From Marinobacter daepoensis DSM 16072 (lineage in GTDB: Bacteria; Pseudomonadota; Gammaproteobacteria; Pseudomonadales; Oleiphilaceae): a DNA stretch of 64,000 nucleotides. Below the pieces are notes generated by a model. It ran no database searches. It saw only the letters and a program-made list of their open reading frames with translations, and had not been told where the DNA came from. Positions 60,859 through 64,000 of this stretch are shown here, piece after piece. How positions within the stretch are numbered: position 1 is the stretch's first letter; every line of letters starts with the position of its first letter. Where the stretch lies: positions 124,001 to 188,000 of the forward strand of contig NZ_ATWI01000012.1 of the NCBI RefSeq assembly GCF_000421165.1, given 5' to 3'. Made by a program: the position numbers and the translations under genes.

Positions 60859-61341
60859 TTACAGCCAGCGCTTGGGGTAAGGCTGACCGGAAATAAACCG
60901 GTGGTACAGCGCCCCGAAGGTCACAATCAGCAATGCGCCTGCCGCTACCGGCGTGATCAGGAAATCCCAGTGCTCACCGGCCAGCATGACCACCAGAGGG
61001 TTGGCTCCCGCCGGTGGGTGTGTGGTTTTGGTGATCAGCATCAGGCTGACGGCCAGGCCGACAGCTAATCCCATAGACCAGGGCGAGACGCCCGCCAGGG
61101 TGGCCACAGAAAGGCCGATGGCGGTGGTTAACAGGTGCCCGACGATAATGTTGCGGGGCTGTGCCAAAGGGCTGTCCGGCAAACCGAAGAGAATCACCAT
61201 GGTGGCCCCAAAGGGTGCCATTAGCCAAACGGAAGACGAGGTTACGCCGCCCAGGCTGCTCAGGATGGTAATGCAGAGCATGGCCCCCAGGCCGGCTAAA
61301 AGTGGCACAAACAGGCGTGACGCGATCAGGCGTTGATACAT
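60859..61341 (-). CDS. HPP-family membrane protein
   Basis: A 160-aa inner-membrane protein with four to five hydrophobic segments and the family's conserved motif in TKTTHPPAGANPLVVML (about residue 107), and MAPFGATMVILFGLPDSPLAQPRN earlier in shorter form. HPP proteins are linked to nitrite transport in cyanobacteria; the substrate here is unknown. It diverges from a TetR gene with operators between. Confidence 0.85.
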   Translation of the reverse strand: MYQRLIASRLFVPLLAGLGAMLCITILSSLGGVTSSSVWLMAPFGATMVILFGLPDSPLAQPRNIIVGHLLTTAIGLSVATLAGVSPWSMGLAVGLAVSLMLITKTTHPPAGANPLVVMLAGEHWDFLITPVAAGALLIVTFGALYHRFISGQPYPKRWL

Positions 61342-61352
61342 AAGAAATCTCT

Positions 61353-61396
61353 AAGTAGACAGGTCGGTCTACTTAGAGTAGACAAGGCTGTCTACT
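61353..61396. promoter_or_regulatory. Two TetR-type operators
   Basis: AAGTAGAC-N6-GTCTACTT (61353-61374) and AGTAGAC-N6-GTCTACT (61377-61396) are two copies of a palindrome between the divergent HPP and TetR genes. The TAGAC-N6-GTCTA form is typical of NemR/AcrR-type regulators. Confidence 0.85.
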
Positions 61397-61437
61397 GGTG
61401 TCAAGATCCGGGTATCGGTTTTGATGGGGATATCGTT

Positions 61438-62058
61438 ATGGAGAAGCAAGACCTGCTCGTTCGTACGGCCTTCACGTTGTTCTACTCCCGGGGCATCCAC
61501 GCGGTCGGTGTCAATCTGGTGCTGGCAGAGTCCGGGGTCGCGAAAAAAACGCTGTATCACCATTTCCCGAGCAAAGAGCATCTGATCGAAGCCACCATCC
61601 GGTATCGTGACCATCGTTACCGGGCCTGGCTGGCATCCCGGCTGACCCAGGTGCCTGCCGGAAAGGCGCCGTTGCTCGAAATCTTTAACGCCCTGGACGA
61701 CTGGTTCAACAACCGGGTGCCGGATCTTGACCGTTTCCATGGGTGCTTCTTCATCAACGCCAGCGCTGAGTTCAGTGACCGGGAGCACGCCATTCATCAG
61801 GCCTGCGCCGAGCATAAAACCGCCATCGCGGAGCTGATTCGAAGCTATGTGGATAACCTCGCTTTGCCGGACGACCGGGCGGAAGCAATCACCCGCCTGA
61901 TCGTTCTGCTGAAAGAGGGGGCAACCTCTATGGCTCATGTGCAGGGGCATCTGGATGCGGCGCTGCAGGCCAAAGCCCTGCTGGACAATGCCCTGAGCAC
62001 GGAAGGCTTCGTCGGGCCGGGACTGCAGGGGCCTGAACGGAATGATAGGATGCTTTGA
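61438..62058 (+). CDS. TetR-family transcriptional regulator
   Basis: A 206-aa regulator with the TetR helix-turn-helix GVNLVLAESGVAKKTLYHHF (residues 24-43) and a C-terminal ligand domain. ATG 61438 is used; the longer frame would translate the operator region. It probably represses itself and the HPP gene through the two palindromes. Inducer unknown. Confidence 0.87.
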   Translation: MEKQDLLVRTAFTLFYSRGIHAVGVNLVLAESGVAKKTLYHHFPSKEHLIEATIRYRDHRYRAWLASRLTQVPAGKAPLLEIFNALDDWFNNRVPDLDRFHGCFFINASAEFSDREHAIHQACAEHKTAIAELIRSYVDNLALPDDRAEAITRLIVLLKEGATSMAHVQGHLDAALQAKALLDNALSTEGFVGPGLQGPERNDRML

Positions 62059-62102
62059 GTTTGAACCCGTCACATCTATGGAAGAACGCAGGAGTTAAGG
62101 CC

Positions 62103-62996
62103 ATGTTGAGCAAGGCAGATTTTAAGGTGGGAGCAATGGCGGCCAGGCTGGGCCTGTTGGTGTTTCTGGTTGCCGGCGCAGGCTGTGCCAACCTGAGCGG
62201 TGGCAGCCCGGAACCCGAGTTGAGTGCGAACGGGCTCTGTTCTGAGGCATGGTACGAAGCCATCGAGCATCGGGTGCCCACTGGCGACGGGCAGGGCCAC
62301 GGCCCGGATATTGGTTCGGACGAGTGGAAGTCGGTGATTGAATTCCGGCTTGGCATTCGTGGCCAGGCTGGCGTCCCGGGGCGGGACACCGACGCCTGGT
62401 GTCGTTACATTGAGTCGCTCGTTCAGGATTCAGCCACGGGCGAAACCAGCCGGGTGGAGGCAGTGTCACAACCGTCGTTTTCCTGTGAGGGCGTTGAGGC
62501 AGGAAGTACCGAGGCGATGATTTGTGCCAACCAGCGTTTATCGGCGCTCGACAGAGAGCTATCGGGGGTTTATGCCGCCGCTCTGGAAAAAGCGGAAAAC
62601 CAGCATCCCTCTGTGCTCAGGGCAGAGCAGCGAGGTTGGATCAAAGGGCGCGATGATTGCTGGAAAGCGGATGATCGGTCTGAGTGCGTGGCACGTGAGT
62701 ACCAACAGCGCATTGCCGAACTTCAGGCCCGCTATCAGTTGGTTCCATCCAAGGGCCCGTTCCGTTTCGCTTGTGATGGCAATCCCGCCAATGAGGTGAT
62801 TGTGACCTTCTTTGAGACCGAGCCGTCGACGCTGGTTGCCGAACGTGGCGACCGTGTGTCGCTCATGTACCTGCAACCGAGCGCCAGCGGAAGCAAGTAC
62901 CAGGGGCGCAATGAAATGTTCTGGGAACATCAGGGGCAAGCCACGATCGTATGGGGACACGACGCCCCGGACATGCAGTGTGTCAGGGTGAGGTAA
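62103..62996 (+). CDS. LprI-MliC type lysozyme-inhibitor lipoprotein
   Basis: A 297-aa lipoprotein: lipobox VAGAGC gives the acylated Cys near residue 23. Residues about 125-220 form an LprI/DUF1311-like domain (CANQRLSALDRELSGVYAAA, RGWIKGRDDCW). The last 75 residues (FACDGNPANEVIVTFFETEP, MYLQPSASGSKY) look like the MliC lysozyme-inhibitor fold with its Cys pair. It likely protects the envelope from lysozyme. AGGAG precedes ATG 62103. Confidence 0.75.
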   Translation: MLSKADFKVGAMAARLGLLVFLVAGAGCANLSGGSPEPELSANGLCSEAWYEAIEHRVPTGDGQGHGPDIGSDEWKSVIEFRLGIRGQAGVPGRDTDAWCRYIESLVQDSATGETSRVEAVSQPSFSCEGVEAGSTEAMICANQRLSALDRELSGVYAAALEKAENQHPSVLRAEQRGWIKGRDDCWKADDRSECVAREYQQRIAELQARYQLVPSKGPFRFACDGNPANEVIVTFFETEPSTLVAERGDRVSLMYLQPSASGSKYQGRNEMFWEHQGQATIVWGHDAPDMQCVRVR

Positions 62997-63017
62997 CGGG
63001 GCGTCGGCTTTTCGGAA

Positions 63018-63971
63018 TCAGGCGTTGAACCCGGCCAGAAAAGCGCGGTATTCCCGGAGCACCGCTTCACTGCTGTGGGCGACCAGCCTGACTTCCTGTC
63101 CGGGGAGGCATTGGGCCAGCCGGGACGCGGCCAGCGGTGAAAGCGAGCCCAGTCTTGGATAGCCTCCGATGGTCTGGCGGTCGTTGAGCAACACGATCGG
63201 CTGGCCATCGGGTGGCACCTGGACCCCTCCGAGGTTGATCCCCTCTGAAATCAGGGAGCGGATTTGGCACTGTAATCGGGGGCCTGTCAGGCGCACTCCC
63301 ATGCGGTCTGCCCGGTCATCTACCCGCCACCAGGCGTTGAATGCATCAAACAGGCTGCGGCCGGTGAACTCGGCAATCTGAGCGCCTGGCAGCAGGTCGA
63401 GCTGTGGTGGCTCCCGGAAATCCGGGCGGGCGTGGCCCGGGGCCTCGGTAAGGCCCTGCGTTGCGGGGGTGGTTGGTGTGAAGATGCGTAACTGGTCATC
63501 ATCGGCCAGTTTTCGGCCATAGCCATCGAAGCCGCCCAGTTGCTCCCGGGCCACACAGGCCACACTGCCCATGGCCGGAGGCGCGGCAAAGCCGCCGTGA
63601 ACGGACAGGTAGGCCCGCAGGCCGCTTGCCGGGGTGCCAAACGCCAGGGTCTGGCCCTCGGGCCAGTGTACCCGTTGCCAGAGCGGAACCGGCTTGCCCT
63701 CGAGGGTAGCGCCAAGGTCGGCCCCGGCAATGGCGATTTCAAGGTCGCGTTCGGCCACCAGTTGCAGCCCGCCAAAGGTGACTTCGAGGCTTGCCGAGCC
63801 CCAGGGGTTGCCGGCCAGGTGGTTGGCCCAGGCCCAGGAATACAGGTCGGCCGGACCGCCCTGAGTGACCCCCAGATGTCGGACGCCAAAGCGGCCCCGG
63901 TCCTGAAGCAGCGCAAGTGGCCCGGCCCGGCGAACCCGAATGGCGATGTCGGTTGCGGATTGGGGGGTCAT
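63018..63971 (-). CDS. pxpC: 5-oxoprolinase subunit C (biotin-dependent carboxyltransferase-like)
   Basis: A 317-aa protein of the KipA/PxpC family: RVRRAGPLALLQDRGRFGVR, GVTQGGPADLYSWAWANHL, YLSVHGGFA and SEGINLGGVQVPPDGQPIVL. With PxpA and PxpB it hydrolyses 5-oxoproline to glutamate using ATP. Its ATG overlaps the upstream pxpB stop (ATGA). Confidence 0.9.
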   Translation of the reverse strand: MTPQSATDIAIRVRRAGPLALLQDRGRFGVRHLGVTQGGPADLYSWAWANHLAGNPWGSASLEVTFGGLQLVAERDLEIAIAGADLGATLEGKPVPLWQRVHWPEGQTLAFGTPASGLRAYLSVHGGFAAPPAMGSVACVAREQLGGFDGYGRKLADDDQLRIFTPTTPATQGLTEAPGHARPDFREPPQLDLLPGAQIAEFTGRSLFDAFNAWWRVDDRADRMGVRLTGPRLQCQIRSLISEGINLGGVQVPPDGQPIVLLNDRQTIGGYPRLGSLSPLAASRLAQCLPGQEVRLVAHSSEAVLREYRAFLAGFNA

Positions 63972-64000
63972 TGGGCAGCCTCCATGGGGGTGGTGTCGCC
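63968..64000 (-). CDS. pxpB: 5-oxoprolinase subunit B, C-terminal end (partial)
   Basis: Only ten codons are visible (GDTTPMEAAQ), ending in a TGA that overlaps the pxpC start by 4 bp. The identity is inferred from the usual pxpBC order, so it is tentative. Confidence 0.55.
   Translation of the reverse strand, partial: GDTTPMEAAQ

Overview
The window is a gammaproteobacterial chromosome segment that most resembles Marinobacter. The grounds are the atpC-glmU-glmS order, an NrdA with two ATP-cone regions, marine-type phosphorus scavenging genes, frmA/fghA and nhaB. This placement is by gene content and recollection, not by a search.

Layout. (1) 1-3.5 kb: the end of atpC, then glmU and glmS. 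(2) 3.6-6.5 kb: an AlbA/Schlafen-type ATP-binding protein beside the remains of a broken gene. (3) 6.5-14.7 kb: organic phosphorus acquisition. It holds a PhoX-like phosphatase, a purple-acid-type metallophosphatase, a 2-aminoethylphosphonate-type binding protein, a HAD phosphatase and a phosphodiesterase. Four of these have the same CTGGTATA-type palindrome upstream. (4) 14.8-28.3 kb: housekeeping genes. They include LysR with frmA-fghA, nhaB, and nrdAB behind two NrdR boxes and a cobalamin riboswitch; then an AraC regulator, lysE, a D-lactate dehydrogenase and a putative metalloprotease. (5) 28.3-about 48 kb: a cluster of integron gene cassettes with about 20 attC sites and no integrase in the window (a CALIN). 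Cassettes carry a Septu-like PtuA/PtuB defence pair, a ParE-type toxin-antitoxin pair with a frameshifted toxin, a reversed ccdAB pair, two GFA proteins, a PD-(D/E)XK-like nuclease, immunity-like proteins (NTF2/DUF4241, SUKH, LRR), a DinB protein, an AraC regulator with a PEBP protein, and many unknowns. One attC is split by an IS110/IS1111-family remnant that keeps the transposase start. The right end decays into degenerate attC sites. (6) 49.5-60.8 kb: a catabolic cluster of ribB, NUDIX, GntR, CMD protein, flavin reductase, ALDH, alpha/beta hydrolase, DUF1185, BCCT transporter, luciferase-like monooxygenase and a second ALDH. Three copies of TGGTATACCA mark its promoter regions. The gene set matches the logic of trigonelline (N-methylpyridinium betaine) degradation. 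(7) 60.8-64 kb: a divergent HPP/TetR pair with operators, an LprI-MliC lipoprotein, and pxpC with the tail of pxpB.

How the genes work together. In region 3, secreted phosphatases and a phosphodiesterase would release phosphate from organic esters while the binding protein captures a phosphonate. In region 6, BCCT would import a quaternary amine. The luciferase-like oxygenase and flavin reductase would open its ring, RibB would supply flavin, and two dehydrogenases plus a hydrolase would finish the route to central metabolism. The cassette array is the accessory and most variable part, and the main source of novelty.
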